Positions 1 through 10,396 are shown, counted from the first letter of the stretch. The stretch is DNA of 64,000 nt from Prevotellaceae bacterium KH2P17 (GCA_900199655.1 FZRE01000014.1:46286-110285), one strand, 5' to 3'. The notes: generated by a model not told the origin, from the letters alone. Made by a program: numbers and translations.

Positions 1-677
1 AGGAGATGAAGCTGAAATCTTAATGTATGATGATCTATCCACGAACTATCATATTTATGAATGGACAATGTTTTATCCGTGATTTGTATAATCCCTGTAG
101 ATGAATCCATTGGATTGAAATATTCTTTAGGATAGATGTTAATACCACGTATATGTTCTATTGTTGAATTCCCTTTCAAACCAGACTTCAGGAACAACTC
201 TGTAATCATTGGTATCATAGTATACCCGTTCCTGTTTCCACTTTCTGAGAAATAACTCAACTCTTGGAACCTATCTAAGATTTCTCTATAGACCTCCATT
301 TTAGCTTCTGCTGCAATTCCTAAGCCAGGCGCCACAGCTACTGACTTATGTAATGTTGCATCGGACTCAAGTCCCATGAAAGGTCCTTTTTTCAACACTT
401 CTGTAAAAGGCTTAATCACTTCTACATCAGTATCGAAATAAATTCCTCCATTATGATAAAGAATCCAAAAACGCGCAAAGTCACTAACGAACGCATATTT
501 CTTATCTTGATACGCATCTCGTGTATATGGGATTATAGAGACATCGAAGTTTTCTTCATTCCACTCCTTTATTGTATAATTTGGAAAATACCTTTTCCAG
601 CTATCTATACATTCTAAAGCAGATAGGGGCAATGGCTTGTCCCCAAACCAACAATAATGAATTATTTTTGGAATCAT
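1..677 (-). CDS. GT32-type glycosyltransferase, 3' end cut by window
   Basis: This frame is open from an ATG at 677 to the window edge (225 codons seen), so the C-terminus is missing. It begins MIPKIIHYCWFG and carries a DTD metal-binding motif at about residues 82-84 after FARFWILYHNGGIYF. That layout is typical of Och1/GT32 sugar transferases that use nucleotide-sugar donors in capsule or O-antigen assembly. A late TLSIHKYDSSW segment also fits the family. The ATG overlaps the stop of the preceding acyltransferase (ATGA), so it is the last visible gene of the polysaccharide operon. The sugar donor and acceptor cannot be told from sequence. Confidence 0.85.
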   Translation of the reverse strand, partial: MIPKIIHYCWFGDKPLPLSALECIDSWKRYFPNYTIKEWNEENFDVSIIPYTRDAYQDKKYAFVSDFARFWILYHNGGIYFDTDVEVIKPFTEVLKKGPFMGLESDATLHKSVAVAPGLGIAAEAKMEVYREILDRFQELSYFSESGNRNGYTMIPMITELFLKSGLKGNSTIEHIRGINIYPKEYFNPMDSSTGIIQITDKTLSIHKYDSSWIDHHTLRFQLHL

Positions 678-1678
678 CGTTTATTAGAATAACCTATTAT
701 GTATTTTGAAAATGGCATCTTAGTCAACAGCAACACTATTAAATATGTTATTATTATAGTTAGGAGGAAAGTGCTTAAAATCTGGAAAACACAGCCATGT
801 TCTTGGATGAATGATAGACGCCATACCAATTGGCTTTTAACAAGTTGGTGGGCAAGGTAAATACCAAAACTATAATTAGAAAAATTTACTATGATACTCC
901 TGGTTCGACAATTTACAATAGCCTTATTGGGTATTTTTTGTAACAAAAGAAACCAAGCTAAGGCCATCATCAATGTAAATAATGATAAATATCCATATGA
1001 CTGTGTTATAAAACTAACATTATATATTCGTGCTAATAAGATAATTAATGCTGGCACTATATAAATTAAAATAATTGTAAACACATGTAATTTAGGCTCA
1101 TATTTCTTAATATAATAACCCAATAGGAAATAGCCTGCATAGCCACTATAATAATATAACATGCCCCAGGTTCCTTCTGGTAAATATAAGAAAGGACTAA
1201 GCAAAGGAAAACACAAGGTTATACACCATAACGATAGGACAAAAAGAATTTCTCTCTTTCTTGCCTTTTCCAGCCATGGCGAAATAATAGGCGCCAAAAT
1301 ATATAAGCCCATTAAAACATACATAAACCACAAGATTCCACTACCTTGTCTTTGAAAGGGTATAGAAAGTATAACTTTTACTATATCATCATGGAAGATA
1401 ATACCAAAACCTATCAAATATATAAATGTCCAAATCAACGTAGGAAATAGAATTCTATGTAGTCTTTCACTCAGGAAAATAAAAACATCTTTTCTAACAG
1501 GTAAGACCAAATAACCACTAAGCATAAAGAATAATCCTATACATGGTTCAGAAAAGAAAGTAGTACTCGCTACAACAAAACTAGTCGCATCTTTGCTTGG
1601 TAAAGGTGCATGCATTAAAACAACCATCATACATGCAACTCCTCTAATAATATCTAACGAATATAATCTCTCTTTCAT
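674..1678 (-). CDS. Acyltransferase family 3 membrane protein
   Basis: The 334-residue protein has about ten hydrophobic segments. It opens with the acyltransferase-3 signature SLDIIRGVACMMVVLMHA, whose His is the expected catalytic residue. Family members (OafA, WecH) sit in the inner membrane and transfer acetyl or other acyl groups to surface sugars. The start overlaps the upstream glycosyltransferase stop by one base (TAATG), and the stop overlaps the next gene by four, so translation is probably coupled. It likely acylates the glycan made by this locus. A second member of the family lies at 6206-7240. Confidence 0.88.
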   Translation of the reverse strand: MKERLYSLDIIRGVACMMVVLMHAPLPSKDATSFVVASTTFFSEPCIGLFFMLSGYLVLPVRKDVFIFLSERLHRILFPTLIWTFIYLIGFGIIFHDDIVKVILSIPFQRQGSGILWFMYVLMGLYILAPIISPWLEKARKREILFVLSLWCITLCFPLLSPFLYLPEGTWGMLYYYSGYAGYFLLGYYIKKYEPKLHVFTIILIYIVPALIILLARIYNVSFITQSYGYLSLFTLMMALAWFLLLQKIPNKAIVNCRTRSIIVNFSNYSFGIYLAHQLVKSQLVWRLSFIQEHGCVFQILSTFLLTIIITYLIVLLLTKMPFSKYIIGYSNKR

Positions 1679-2883
1679 TATCCCAATGAATATAATTTAT
1701 TGATTTCTTCTTGATTTCCAAAATCATGTTTAACAAGATATTCTCGTATTCTATTTTGTAATGGAACATCATTTATGAAATTCGCAATTCCTTTGGCACA
1801 TTCCTGGTTACTCATTGGTACGATAATCCCATCAACTCCGTTTAAGATCTGATTTCTCGCGGTTGGATAATTGGTTACAACAACTAATTTTCCTAAAATC
1901 TGAGCTTCCCGCACCGTTACAGAATTTCCTTCGTACCTTGAAGGCTGCACATAAATGTCGCAAACTCGGATATAAGGATACGGATTAGCGCGTTTACCTA
2001 AAATAATGACAGAATTCTCCATTTTAAACTCTTTTATTTTTTTGCGAATAATTTTATCATTGCCATATCCCAAAATATACCACTTTATTCTGTATCCCGA
2101 ATTATTTAGTATTTGGCATATCTCAGGAATGTTATCATAGTTTTTCGCCTCACAAAACCTACCAACAGAAAGAAGATTAAATCCCTCTTTCATTCGAGGT
2201 ATTTCCACACGAATTTCATCTTCAGAAATTAATATAGACCTTCGTCTTACAAACTCAGCAGAAAGAATGTTTTTTATCAGAACAATTTTATCAGCTAATA
2301 TTGGAAACTTATCTACAAATGACTTAGTAACAGATTCCGATATTGATATTATATGTTCATAACATTGCCATACAGGTAATTCCATGTTTACATTTACATC
2401 TATTTGGGAATAATCAGTATGTATCCAACATACTTTATGTTTGGCTTTAACCTTATCAAACACTATGTTATGAGGTGTTAGAAAACTGATTGCCATATCA
2501 TATTCTCCCAATTGGTAAAGGTTTGGCAATACGTGTACTATTGAATTGGCAACAAATTGCAAGATAGCCGAACCATCTTTAGGGTGTTTCTTTCTTGCAT
2601 AACGCCAAAAATGATATTTAGCTTTTAGTCTAGCAAAAAAAATACGTAAATGCCCATCCAAGAACACATTCTTGAGAGGACGTTCAATTTGAGTGTACTC
2701 AGATACTTCTTCAAGGATATTAACCTCTTTTGGGATAAAGCTCATCAATTCACCACGGTGACTGTACAAAAACAAATCAACATCATATCTACTATAATCT
2801 AAAGACTGCAATAATCCTATTAAACTAATCTCTGCACCGCCAATCTCCATATAATGCATAGCAATAAAAATGCGTTTTTTCAT
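1678..2883 (-). CDS. GT4-family glycosyltransferase
   Basis: The 401-residue cytoplasmic enzyme has the GT-B plan. The N-terminal half has HYMEIGGAEISLIGLL. The C-terminal half has SVGRFCEAKNYDNIPE, followed by the donor-binding stretch PSRYEGNSVTVREAQILGK with its spaced glutamates. GT4 enzymes usually retain the donor anomer and extend lipid-linked oligosaccharides. It overlaps the GT2 gene upstream by four bases and the acyltransferase downstream by one. Sugar specificity is unknown. Confidence 0.9.
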   Translation of the reverse strand: MKKRIFIAMHYMEIGGAEISLIGLLQSLDYSRYDVDLFLYSHRGELMSFIPKEVNILEEVSEYTQIERPLKNVFLDGHLRIFFARLKAKYHFWRYARKKHPKDGSAILQFVANSIVHVLPNLYQLGEYDMAISFLTPHNIVFDKVKAKHKVCWIHTDYSQIDVNVNMELPVWQCYEHIISISESVTKSFVDKFPILADKIVLIKNILSAEFVRRRSILISEDEIRVEIPRMKEGFNLLSVGRFCEAKNYDNIPEICQILNNSGYRIKWYILGYGNDKIIRKKIKEFKMENSVIILGKRANPYPYIRVCDIYVQPSRYEGNSVTVREAQILGKLVVVTNYPTARNQILNGVDGIIVPMSNQECAKGIANFINDVPLQNRIREYLVKHDFGNQEEINKLYSLG

Positions 2884-3962
2884 AACACTCTTTTGATTCG
2901 TCTTAACAGTTTAAACAAATAATTCCAAAATCTAATACCAACAAAGCTGCACCGCACATATTCTCGAAGATAGCATTTATTCTCCATATTCAATTTAACA
3001 TTTTCCATATAGCTAATAGCCTCCTTTGATAATGGATGAACAAGGATTTCTTTCATAAGTCGCTTTTTCTTTTGAATATCATACTTGCAATCTTGATGAA
3101 ACAGATTAAAGCGTATGCTTGCATCTAATCCATTGTAAAAACGCCTAATCAAATAATCATCAAATATAGGGTTTGAAATATGCCAAAAATCCTTTAATGC
3201 TTCGAAATGCTCTCGCACAGAAATATAAATATTAAATCTATCAGGGATAAATTGGCTTCTTGAATTACCGTTACTATGTATATAATAAGTATAAAGAACA
3301 CGAGAAGAAATAAAGGATTTGTCCAAATGGGGGTAAATATTTAAATTAAAAACTTCATCTTGCTGAATCCTGAGATTTTCAAATCTCAATTTATGCTGAT
3401 TTAAAAAGGACAAACGGTAAAATTTATTCCAAGGGAATCCATTTCCATGTTTAGGAAATACAAAAGTATCCAAATATATTCCTTTTAGCTGCTGATTACT
3501 GAAAATTTCCTGTTCTTTATATGCTATATTTTCTTCTCGATTATTATTTGTCACATCTATAGCCTTGAATCCAAAAAGAAGAAAATCAACTTCTCTTTTC
3601 TCCATTTCTTCTACGCAGTAGGAAACTAGTTCAGGAGAAGCTGAATCATCAATATCGAAGAAATAGACATATTTTCCCTGCGCTTTAGCCAACCCTAAAT
3701 TTCGAGCTGCTCCAGACCCCATATTAGTTTGATGGAATACACGAATCCGGTTGTCAAAATTGGTTAGAGCATCACAAATTTCTCCACTATTATCAGTCGA
3801 ACCATCATCAACTAAAAGTATCTCGATATTTTGATAAGTCTGATTTAATATGTATTGTATACCTTTATTTATATGTGAAGAGGCATTATATATAGGAATG
3901 ATGACAGAAACTAACACATTTCTTTCGGAATTTCTAACATCTCTTTCGCAGGCATTATTCAT
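2880..3962 (-). CDS. GT2-family glycosyltransferase
   Basis: The 360-residue protein has the classic GT-A start VSVIIPIYNASSHINKGI, then EILLVDDGSTDNSGEICD, and a DXD-like FFDIDDSASPE near residues 105-115. GT2 enzymes invert the donor anomer and add sugars to the growing repeat unit on the cytoplasmic face. The gene is coupled on both sides by ATGA-type overlaps. A basic C-terminus (FKLLRRIKRVL) could help it stay at the membrane, which is inference. Confidence 0.9.
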   Translation of the reverse strand: MNNACERDVRNSERNVLVSVIIPIYNASSHINKGIQYILNQTYQNIEILLVDDGSTDNSGEICDALTNFDNRIRVFHQTNMGSGAARNLGLAKAQGKYVYFFDIDDSASPELVSYCVEEMEKREVDFLLFGFKAIDVTNNNREENIAYKEQEIFSNQQLKGIYLDTFVFPKHGNGFPWNKFYRLSFLNQHKLRFENLRIQQDEVFNLNIYPHLDKSFISSRVLYTYYIHSNGNSRSQFIPDRFNIYISVREHFEALKDFWHISNPIFDDYLIRRFYNGLDASIRFNLFHQDCKYDIQKKKRLMKEILVHPLSKEAISYMENVKLNMENKCYLREYVRCSFVGIRFWNYLFKLLRRIKRVL

Positions 3963-4696
3963 AAAACGCGGAGATTAATATCCTGAACAACTTTCGAGTT
4001 ATCAGGGATTTCTTTATTAATAACCATAGTATTAAAACCAACTATCACATTTCTACCCAATGTCGTACCCTTTAAAATAGAGCTGTGCTCTCCTATCCAA
4101 CAGTTATCACAGATAACGACTGGTGCTGTTGATGGTTTTTCTTTTTCTTTCCAAAAATAAGGAAAATATTTTCTTAGCAAGCCTTCTCTCACTTCTGGGG
4201 TATATATCATGTGTGTGTTAGTATCCCAGACACAGGTATAATAAGAAATCCCAACGTAAGAACCTATGGACACCTGATCGTCTACACGAATTTCCGAATT
4301 CTCATTTACACATGTGTAATCGCCAATGGTGAGTTTGCCCCCATATCGTATCCAAACTCTATATGGTGACAATCTTGAATGATGCCCCAATTTTAGTGTG
4401 CCCGTATTGACAATGAAAGAAGGATTCATGTAATTGTTTCCACGAGATAGAATAGAAAATTCATTAATTTCTACAAAGCCACTATCAACAAAAATATTAA
4501 CATGATCTAATAAAACATTATCATGCAAAATAAGTGTTGCGCCATTACTCAAAGTAATCTTAGAATGAAGTATCCTGCATTTTTTACCAACGCTTAATTT
4601 AGAACTACCAAGAAGACGAACTGCTGAGTTTGTTAAACAATACTTCCATTGGGTACCGAACAGAACATTTTTGATTTTAAACAGAAACGCCAACAT
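3959..4696 (-). CDS. Hexapeptide-repeat O-acetyltransferase (long)
   Basis: This is a left-handed beta-helix acyltransferase. Imperfect hexapeptide repeats run through the protein, ending in GEHSSILKGTTLGRNVIVGF and VINKEIPDNSKVV. I chose the start at 4696 (MLAFLFKIKNVLF, 245 residues) because it lies two bases past the stop of the preceding gene. An in-frame ATG at 4744 would overlap that gene by 47 bases. CoA-dependent acetylation of a surface sugar is the likely role. The long N-terminal helix-rich part before the repeats is unusual against the usual ~200-residue size. Confidence 0.82.
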   Translation of the reverse strand: MLAFLFKIKNVLFGTQWKYCLTNSAVRLLGSSKLSVGKKCRILHSKITLSNGATLILHDNVLLDHVNIFVDSGFVEINEFSILSRGNNYMNPSFIVNTGTLKLGHHSRLSPYRVWIRYGGKLTIGDYTCVNENSEIRVDDQVSIGSYVGISYYTCVWDTNTHMIYTPEVREGLLRKYFPYFWKEKEKPSTAPVVICDNCWIGEHSSILKGTTLGRNVIVGFNTMVINKEIPDNSKVVQDINLRVL

Positions 4697-4697
4697 A

Positions 4698-5321
4698 TTA
4701 ATATCCCCAATTAATTTCTCTTTTAACAATTTGCGCAGGAACACCAGCTATTACACAATTGGAAGGGAACTTCTTTGTTACCAAACTACCATAGCCTACA
4801 ACAGAGTTATCATCCACAGAAGACCCTTTCAAAAATGAGACGTTCTTACATATCCAAACATGTTTACCTATAGTAATATTTTGGGCGGGATTGGTTACAA
4901 TATCACTGCCTTGTTGATAAATCTTATGTGAATCGAAGTTACGCAGGTTTATATTATAGCTAAACATACAATACTCCCCAACAGAAATATCAGCTCCGTC
5001 TCCCAATTCAAACTCAACACCTCTTACTCCAGCATTTTGCCCTATATATAACTTTCCTCCATTCACTATAGTTATCTTGCATGGCCCCAATAATCTTGCA
5101 TTTTTATCAATCTCTATTATTGCATCATCTCCCAGTATATTAATAATAGTATCATTCAGTATACAGTTTTTATCTACCGACACCTTATTATGATTTCCCA
5201 AGATAGTTAGTCTAAAACCGCTATACTTACACCCGACAGACACTTTGTTATCAGTACCATTTACAACAATAGGTTTTGCACATCTATATATTTTTTTTAT
5301 AAACCTCTTAAACATATTCAC
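4698..5321 (-). CDS. Hexapeptide-repeat acyltransferase
   Basis: The 207-residue protein is a left-handed beta-helix acyltransferase of the WbbJ/maltose O-acetyltransferase type. The diagnostic C-terminal block reads GKHVWICKNVSFLKGSSV, then GYGSLVTKKF and AGVPAQIVKREINW. It lies directly before the second hexapeptide acyltransferase and after the GT-D gene (4-base overlap), so the locus encodes two neighbouring soluble acetyltransferases plus two membrane ones. The acetylated sugar is not predictable. Confidence 0.85.
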   Translation of the reverse strand: MNMFKRFIKKIYRCAKPIVVNGTDNKVSVGCKYSGFRLTILGNHNKVSVDKNCILNDTIINILGDDAIIEIDKNARLLGPCKITIVNGGKLYIGQNAGVRGVEFELGDGADISVGEYCMFSYNINLRNFDSHKIYQQGSDIVTNPAQNITIGKHVWICKNVSFLKGSSVDDNSVVGYGSLVTKKFPSNCVIAGVPAQIVKREINWGY

Positions 5322-6205
5322 AAAACTTTAAATACTACCTGGCTCTCATACATATCATCATGAAAAGAATCGTGTGAAGTATCACCCGGGACCTCATCTG
5401 TATTCTTATTTTTCAACAATACTTTTGTTTTAGCCCCTATCTTGTACCATTCGTATTCAATATCTATATGGCCAATATCTATTGCCTGCTCTCCTCTCTT
5501 GGCCAAATCATAAGCAAGAACAGTTGCAGTCATACCCAATGCTATCAAAACAAGTTTTCCATGTCCATATTTGGAAACTGCTGACACTATTTCATCATAC
5601 ATATCAAATGCATTCTTACTTGGACACAATACCCTTATGATTGACGCAGCATTGTCGAACAAATCATTTCCAACTCCCAACCTTGTATAAACACCTTCAA
5701 CTATACAGACTTCTCTCTTTTCCCATATTTTTTTTAAATGTTTTATGTACGCATCACAATCTTTATTCTTTTTCGACATATAAAATCGAGTAAAGAGAGA
5801 ATCATAATATGTTGTATCTAAACTCACATAGGGAATTACGCACTTTTCCAAATTTGCCGCAAGCCAGCCATAAGTAAATAGTTTTGAGTTAAATACGTAT
5901 GGTTTCGTATCCACGTAACTATAAGGTAATCCAATAATATGGTTAGGGATGGGGCTCGTGAGTATTTCTCTTAATACTCGCGTTAGGTTAGCATCCGATT
6001 TTTGGAAAGGGTTTCCGTCGCCGCCAACTGCATAAAATTCTCCATCACCAAATCTACTAATAGAACATTTTGCTTCTACGATATATTCAACAGTATCCCA
6101 CGAATTCCTAATGCGGATGTTACGCAAGAACTTCCTGCACATATCATTCTTATATACTTTTAGCTTGTAATAGTATACCAGCAAAAATTTCTTAATAAAG
6201 ATCAT
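5318..6205 (-). CDS. GT-D fold glycosyltransferase (DUF1792 type)
   Basis: The 295-residue protein has the GT-D signature ISRFGDGEF near residue 50. At its C-terminus are LVLIALGMTATVLAYDLAKRG and IDIGHIDIEYEWYK, both hallmarks of the DUF1792/SP_1767 family. Characterised members transfer glucose onto protein O-glycans in streptococci using an unusual metal-binding DxE motif. Here it sits in a polysaccharide operon, so it probably adds a side or capping sugar. It abuts the next upstream gene with no spacer and overlaps the downstream gene by four bases. Confidence 0.83.
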   Translation of the reverse strand: MIFIKKFLLVYYYKLKVYKNDMCRKFLRNIRIRNSWDTVEYIVEAKCSISRFGDGEFYAVGGDGNPFQKSDANLTRVLREILTSPIPNHIIGLPYSYVDTKPYVFNSKLFTYGWLAANLEKCVIPYVSLDTTYYDSLFTRFYMSKKNKDCDAYIKHLKKIWEKREVCIVEGVYTRLGVGNDLFDNAASIIRVLCPSKNAFDMYDEIVSAVSKYGHGKLVLIALGMTATVLAYDLAKRGEQAIDIGHIDIEYEWYKIGAKTKVLLKNKNTDEVPGDTSHDSFHDDMYESQVVFKVL

Positions 6206-7240
6206 TTATTGTTTGTTTACTATATGTCTCCAACAGAACCTTCTTATCTGATCTATTGCAAACGAAGTTGCATAAATTAATACTAAATAAGAGCCTGTAT
6301 ACAAAATAACGTATAAACCGCTATGATTATTGTAAATACGTAATACGTCTCCTCTAAATATATATTCAAACACGGTATTCTGATGAAACAGATATACAGA
6401 GAAGACAGAAGCTGCTACATAGTTGATATATAAACTCTTAAATTGCATCTTAGAAAAGGCAAATAGCAAATATAAGGACGAAAGGATAACCAAAGGCGAA
6501 GAATACATAAACAATCTGCGACAGAGCTCCAGGTTATAATTACTTAATAACACATATAGCACTAAGATAAAAACAGAGAGACCTATATATCCCATGAAAT
6601 CCATATATCTCTTATTGCAAGAAAATGAGGGTCTATAGATGTAAATATAACGAGCTAACAGATAAAGTGCAACAAAAGAAATGACAGAATAACCATTGCA
6701 TATCCATACTGTACTATACGGAAACAGCCATCCATAAACAGACTGAAACAGAAAGAAAGAGATCAACAGACATTTATATTGTTTTCTCTCAACATTCTGG
6801 ATATAGATGTTCAGGAGAGGAGACAATATCAGTAACATCAGATAAGCTTTTACAAACCATAAACTTCCATCCAGCAGGAGTGAAGCCTTGACTATATCAA
6901 TGACATAAATCTCCTTACCTGCGTACAGTGAGGATAGCACTGATATTAATACATTAAAGAATAATATCTGGAATATAAAAGAGAGGAGCTTTGTTCTTCT
7001 CAACTTCATGCCATACCATCCTGATATGAGCACAAAAACATTTACACTCACAATAGAGAGGGTTTCCAAAAGAACTCTCATCAATGTTGCCAACGGTGAA
7101 ACGGCAAAATCCGAAGTTGTAGGAAATGACAAAATCCAAAAATTGGCATGGGATACCATTACCAGAAACATTGCTATGATGCGCAATAGTTCCATATTTG
7201 AATTTCTGTGGGCAATAGTTTCGCATTCTATTAATTTCAT
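6206..7240 (-). CDS. Acyltransferase family 3 membrane protein (second copy)
   Basis: The 344-residue multispanning protein has the start motif NMELLRIIAMFLVMVSHANFW, with the expected catalytic His in the first membrane helix. It resembles the OafA/WecH family but is clearly distinct in sequence from the copy at 674-1678. Eleven bases separate it from the upstream glycosyltransferase. It probably acylates the repeat unit or acts as a polymer-modifying enzyme. A Wzy-like polymerase is otherwise not evident in the visible part of the locus, but this protein has the acyltransferase motif and I would not call it a polymerase. Confidence 0.82.
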   Translation of the reverse strand: MKLIECETIAHRNSNMELLRIIAMFLVMVSHANFWILSFPTTSDFAVSPLATLMRVLLETLSIVSVNVFVLISGWYGMKLRRTKLLSFIFQILFFNVLISVLSSLYAGKEIYVIDIVKASLLLDGSLWFVKAYLMLLILSPLLNIYIQNVERKQYKCLLISFFLFQSVYGWLFPYSTVWICNGYSVISFVALYLLARYIYIYRPSFSCNKRYMDFMGYIGLSVFILVLYVLLSNYNLELCRRLFMYSSPLVILSSLYLLFAFSKMQFKSLYINYVAASVFSVYLFHQNTVFEYIFRGDVLRIYNNHSGLYVILYTGSYLVLIYATSFAIDQIRRFCWRHIVNKQ

Positions 7241-7251
7241 GACAAGCTATA

Positions 7252-8172
7252 TTAACTCATGAAATAACCATAATAAGTTAAGTGTCCTTGCTTTGTATGC
7301 GTATAATACTTTTCTTTCCAGGACAACTTAAAGAAATCGTTTGTTGCTATCAGCAGTTTCCATCTGTTCTCATCAAATGGTGTATTGAATATGTGCTTCA
7401 TCACATGCAACTCCTCATTAGAATATGGTAATTGATCTATTGCTTGTCTAAAATCAGCGAACTCATGGTAGAAAATATTCATAATATAATCCATCAAGAA
7501 ATAATGGATGATGCGTTCATGCTGTTCCCAATAAGCAAACAAACATTCTCGTAAGCACTCGAATACATAGTATCCTTCATCACATCCCATAAGGGATCCC
7601 GTCCATCTGCATCCTGAGACAAGCGAATCTTTGTCATAATGTTGTTTAGTAGAAAAAAACGGGGAGAAGGTTACATTTGGAGATTTAACAACCCAGTAGG
7701 TTGCATCTATCCACAAGCCTCCATATTTTGCTAAAAGAGAACATCGTAATATATCAGACATATGAGCATAAGAAATCTTCTTTTTATGCCATTTTTCATC
7801 TATACTATCAGGTATATCTACATAACCCTTATAGTTCTGAGCAGTAACCACAACAACGTTACACCCTGCAAATTTCTCAATTACCGACTGATAACATTTC
7901 TTCACCAATTCTGGCATTTCGTCTTTGCCTTGCCACCAGCACAACCATACGTATCTGGATTTTTCCCGCACCACTCTTGCATCATGATTTTTATATTTAG
8001 CTATAATGGGAAAGAGAGATTTCTTTAAATACTTACAGATTATAAGATTATAAGTGTAATTGTAAGAGACCTTTTTAAATAAAGAACACATGCGAGGCAG
8101 TATCCTTATTTTCAAAGCATAGCCCACCCCGAATTCAGAGATGTCTAAAATTATGTCTTTCATGTTCATCAT
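7252..8172 (-). CDS. Capsular polysaccharide synthesis glycosyltransferase
   Basis: The 306-residue protein matches the Caps_synth group of GT32-like enzymes. It has VWLCWWQGKDEMPELVKKCY, then HMSDILRCSLLAKYGGLWIDATYWV, where the usual DXD is replaced by DAT. Fungal and bacterial members decorate capsules or cell-wall glycans. The stop is 11 bases from the next gene and the start overlaps the flippase stop by four. Donor specificity is unknown. Confidence 0.85.
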   Translation of the reverse strand: MMNMKDIILDISEFGVGYALKIRILPRMCSLFKKVSYNYTYNLIICKYLKKSLFPIIAKYKNHDARVVREKSRYVWLCWWQGKDEMPELVKKCYQSVIEKFAGCNVVVVTAQNYKGYVDIPDSIDEKWHKKKISYAHMSDILRCSLLAKYGGLWIDATYWVVKSPNVTFSPFFSTKQHYDKDSLVSGCRWTGSLMGCDEGYYVFECLRECLFAYWEQHERIIHYFLMDYIMNIFYHEFADFRQAIDQLPYSNEELHVMKHIFNTPFDENRWKLLIATNDFFKLSWKEKYYTHTKQGHLTYYGYFMS

Positions 8173-9695
8173 CTACAAATAAAAGCGTATACAGCTGTCC
8201 GTATCTTTTTCCTCTGGGCAGCATCACAAAAAACAGCATAAAACAACAGTAAAAATATCATTAAGTTGCTCACACTTATCAAGCATAATCTTGCAAACGA
8301 TTCATTAAACTCCTCCAGAATAAGGTAGCTACACATGCAAGATACCAGGATAGCTACAATATTCGGAAGAAAGGACTTTAAAAATATTCTGGCTATACTG
8401 AATTTCTTTATATATTTCTTGAGTATGATTAGATTACATAGGAAAATCGATAAGTAAATCGGAATAAACAGATAATATGCATACGAAGGATTCATTCCTT
8501 TTTTGAAACCTATATAAACCAATAACACCATTATAATATTCAGCACGCCCGACACTACATTCAGCCACATTATGTTACCCGTTGCCCCTACAATAGTACC
8601 CACTAATCCGTAATTACTTGATATCAGACTGGCTATCAGCGACAGTTTCACGAAGCAGACTGTGTATTCCGGAACATTGACAAGCCATAATTTAAGAACA
8701 TAGTCTGCTTCTATAAACAAGGGAATACCGAGAACGAGAAACAGGGCATTGGTATATTTGTAGGCATTGATAACAAGTGTCTGCATATAATCAATATCAT
8801 TGCCCGCATAGCTTTTCACGATTTGAGGCCTGAACGCAGTCACTACATTGAAAGCGAAACCTTTAATGACACCCTGCACCGTGTTGGCTATTCCGCTCGC
8901 AGCATTCATAACCGGACCAAAGAACATATTGAGCAATATACTGCAACCTTGTAGGTTTACTGTTTCACTAATATTGCCAAACAGGTTCCAACCCGAAAAG
9001 GACAACATTGGTTTCAACATCTCAGGGCGCCATACGAATTTGAACCTGCACTCTTCGTAATGTCTGATACCGTAAATGCGATATATCAATGCGATGATGA
9101 CAGAAACAGCTAAAGTCAGAATAGCATACAATATCAATTTATCAACATCACTCAGCAGCAGCATGTAAACTATCGCTAATTTAAGAAAAACATTGAGAAG
9201 TTCAACATAGGCATAGATGTCCATCTTCTCATGTGCAATAATACACGCATTATATGGGGTCTGAGTAACTCCGACCATCATTGACAGCACCGAAGCCTGA
9301 TACACTACAAATGCGGCTACCTGGCGGCCTTCGGGTATAACCAACTTGTTCAGAACGAACCACAAGCCAATTGTTTCGGAAAGTACAAAGATACCTAAGG
9401 CGATTGAGATATGAATGATTAAAGTACTGTTAAAAGTATCGCGCAATGCTGCTTTATTTCCCTTTCCAATTTCGAATGTAAGAAAACGGGAGGTAGAACC
9501 ACTCATGGCAGTATTTACAAAAGTGAATAAGGCTATCACACCGCCAACGACATTGTACACACCGTAATCAGAAGCACCCAGCACATTAAGTACTATGCGG
9601 GAAGTGTACAGTGAAACCACTACCGTCAGCAACATCCGCACATAAAGTAGCAGAGTGTTCTTTGCTATCAATCTATTATTACCAATCGACTTCAA
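8169..9695 (-). CDS. Wzx-like polysaccharide flippase
   Basis: The 508-residue, strongly hydrophobic protein has roughly 14 membrane segments, starting with IAKNTLLLYVRMLLTVVVSLYTSRIVLNVLG. It is a polysaccharide-transport/MOP-family member that would flip undecaprenyl-linked repeat units across the inner membrane. It is the first gene of the minus-strand locus, and 1.1 kb of non-coding DNA precedes it. A candidate -7 box (CAGTTTTG) lies upstream near 9752 but is weak. Confidence 0.88.
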   Translation of the reverse strand: MKSIGNNRLIAKNTLLLYVRMLLTVVVSLYTSRIVLNVLGASDYGVYNVVGGVIALFTFVNTAMSGSTSRFLTFEIGKGNKAALRDTFNSTLIIHISIALGIFVLSETIGLWFVLNKLVIPEGRQVAAFVVYQASVLSMMVGVTQTPYNACIIAHEKMDIYAYVELLNVFLKLAIVYMLLLSDVDKLILYAILTLAVSVIIALIYRIYGIRHYEECRFKFVWRPEMLKPMLSFSGWNLFGNISETVNLQGCSILLNMFFGPVMNAASGIANTVQGVIKGFAFNVVTAFRPQIVKSYAGNDIDYMQTLVINAYKYTNALFLVLGIPLFIEADYVLKLWLVNVPEYTVCFVKLSLIASLISSNYGLVGTIVGATGNIMWLNVVSGVLNIIMVLLVYIGFKKGMNPSYAYYLFIPIYLSIFLCNLIILKKYIKKFSIARIFLKSFLPNIVAILVSCMCSYLILEEFNESFARLCLISVSNLMIFLLLFYAVFCDAAQRKKIRTAVYAFICR

Positions 9696-10396
9696 TTACA
9701 AATTAACTACGATTAACATTACAGAAATAGGATTTCATACCTATTTTACAAAACTGCATATATAGACAAAAACGGACTAGACAGAACCATGTCGAATAAA
9801 ATACAAGCCTTCCTTTACAGTTATGTTTTCCCTCTCTGCACAAACAGTAAATGCAGAATTAAAAAGGAAAATAACCGAAAGTCCGCCTATAAGCACAGCT
9901 TGCAGCTTCAATTACATCCACATACTATTTTTCGACAAACGTCTTTAACGCGCGCAAAATTACGAAAAAATATTTAAATTGGAAATAAAAAGAGGCGGAA
10001 AAGACGGAATGAAGGCAAAAGAATTTGTCCAGTCGGACATCCGGCTTATTCAAACCGAGGGTGCAAAGAGAAAATGGGCACGAGCTGGAAAAGCAAAATT
10101 AGATGGTAAATCCAGAGCAATGAGTAACGAAACGGATGGCCTGGAGGGATAAAAAGCGAGCAAGACGAAAGGGTAAAAACGGCTATAAGATAGTTTGACA
10201 AATTGCTTTTAAGGACTACGATATTTTCAATCAGGTGTATTATCGGCCGAAAATACGCAAATCCTGAGGCGTCATGTAAAGAACTGATAACCAGTTCGTT
10301 ATATTTTCCTTACATTATACGAGGCTCTTGGAGTTGCCGTTCAAGGGCCGAGAAGGCCCTTAAAAAGAAAACAAAAGCACCTGAACCAGCCGCTGT

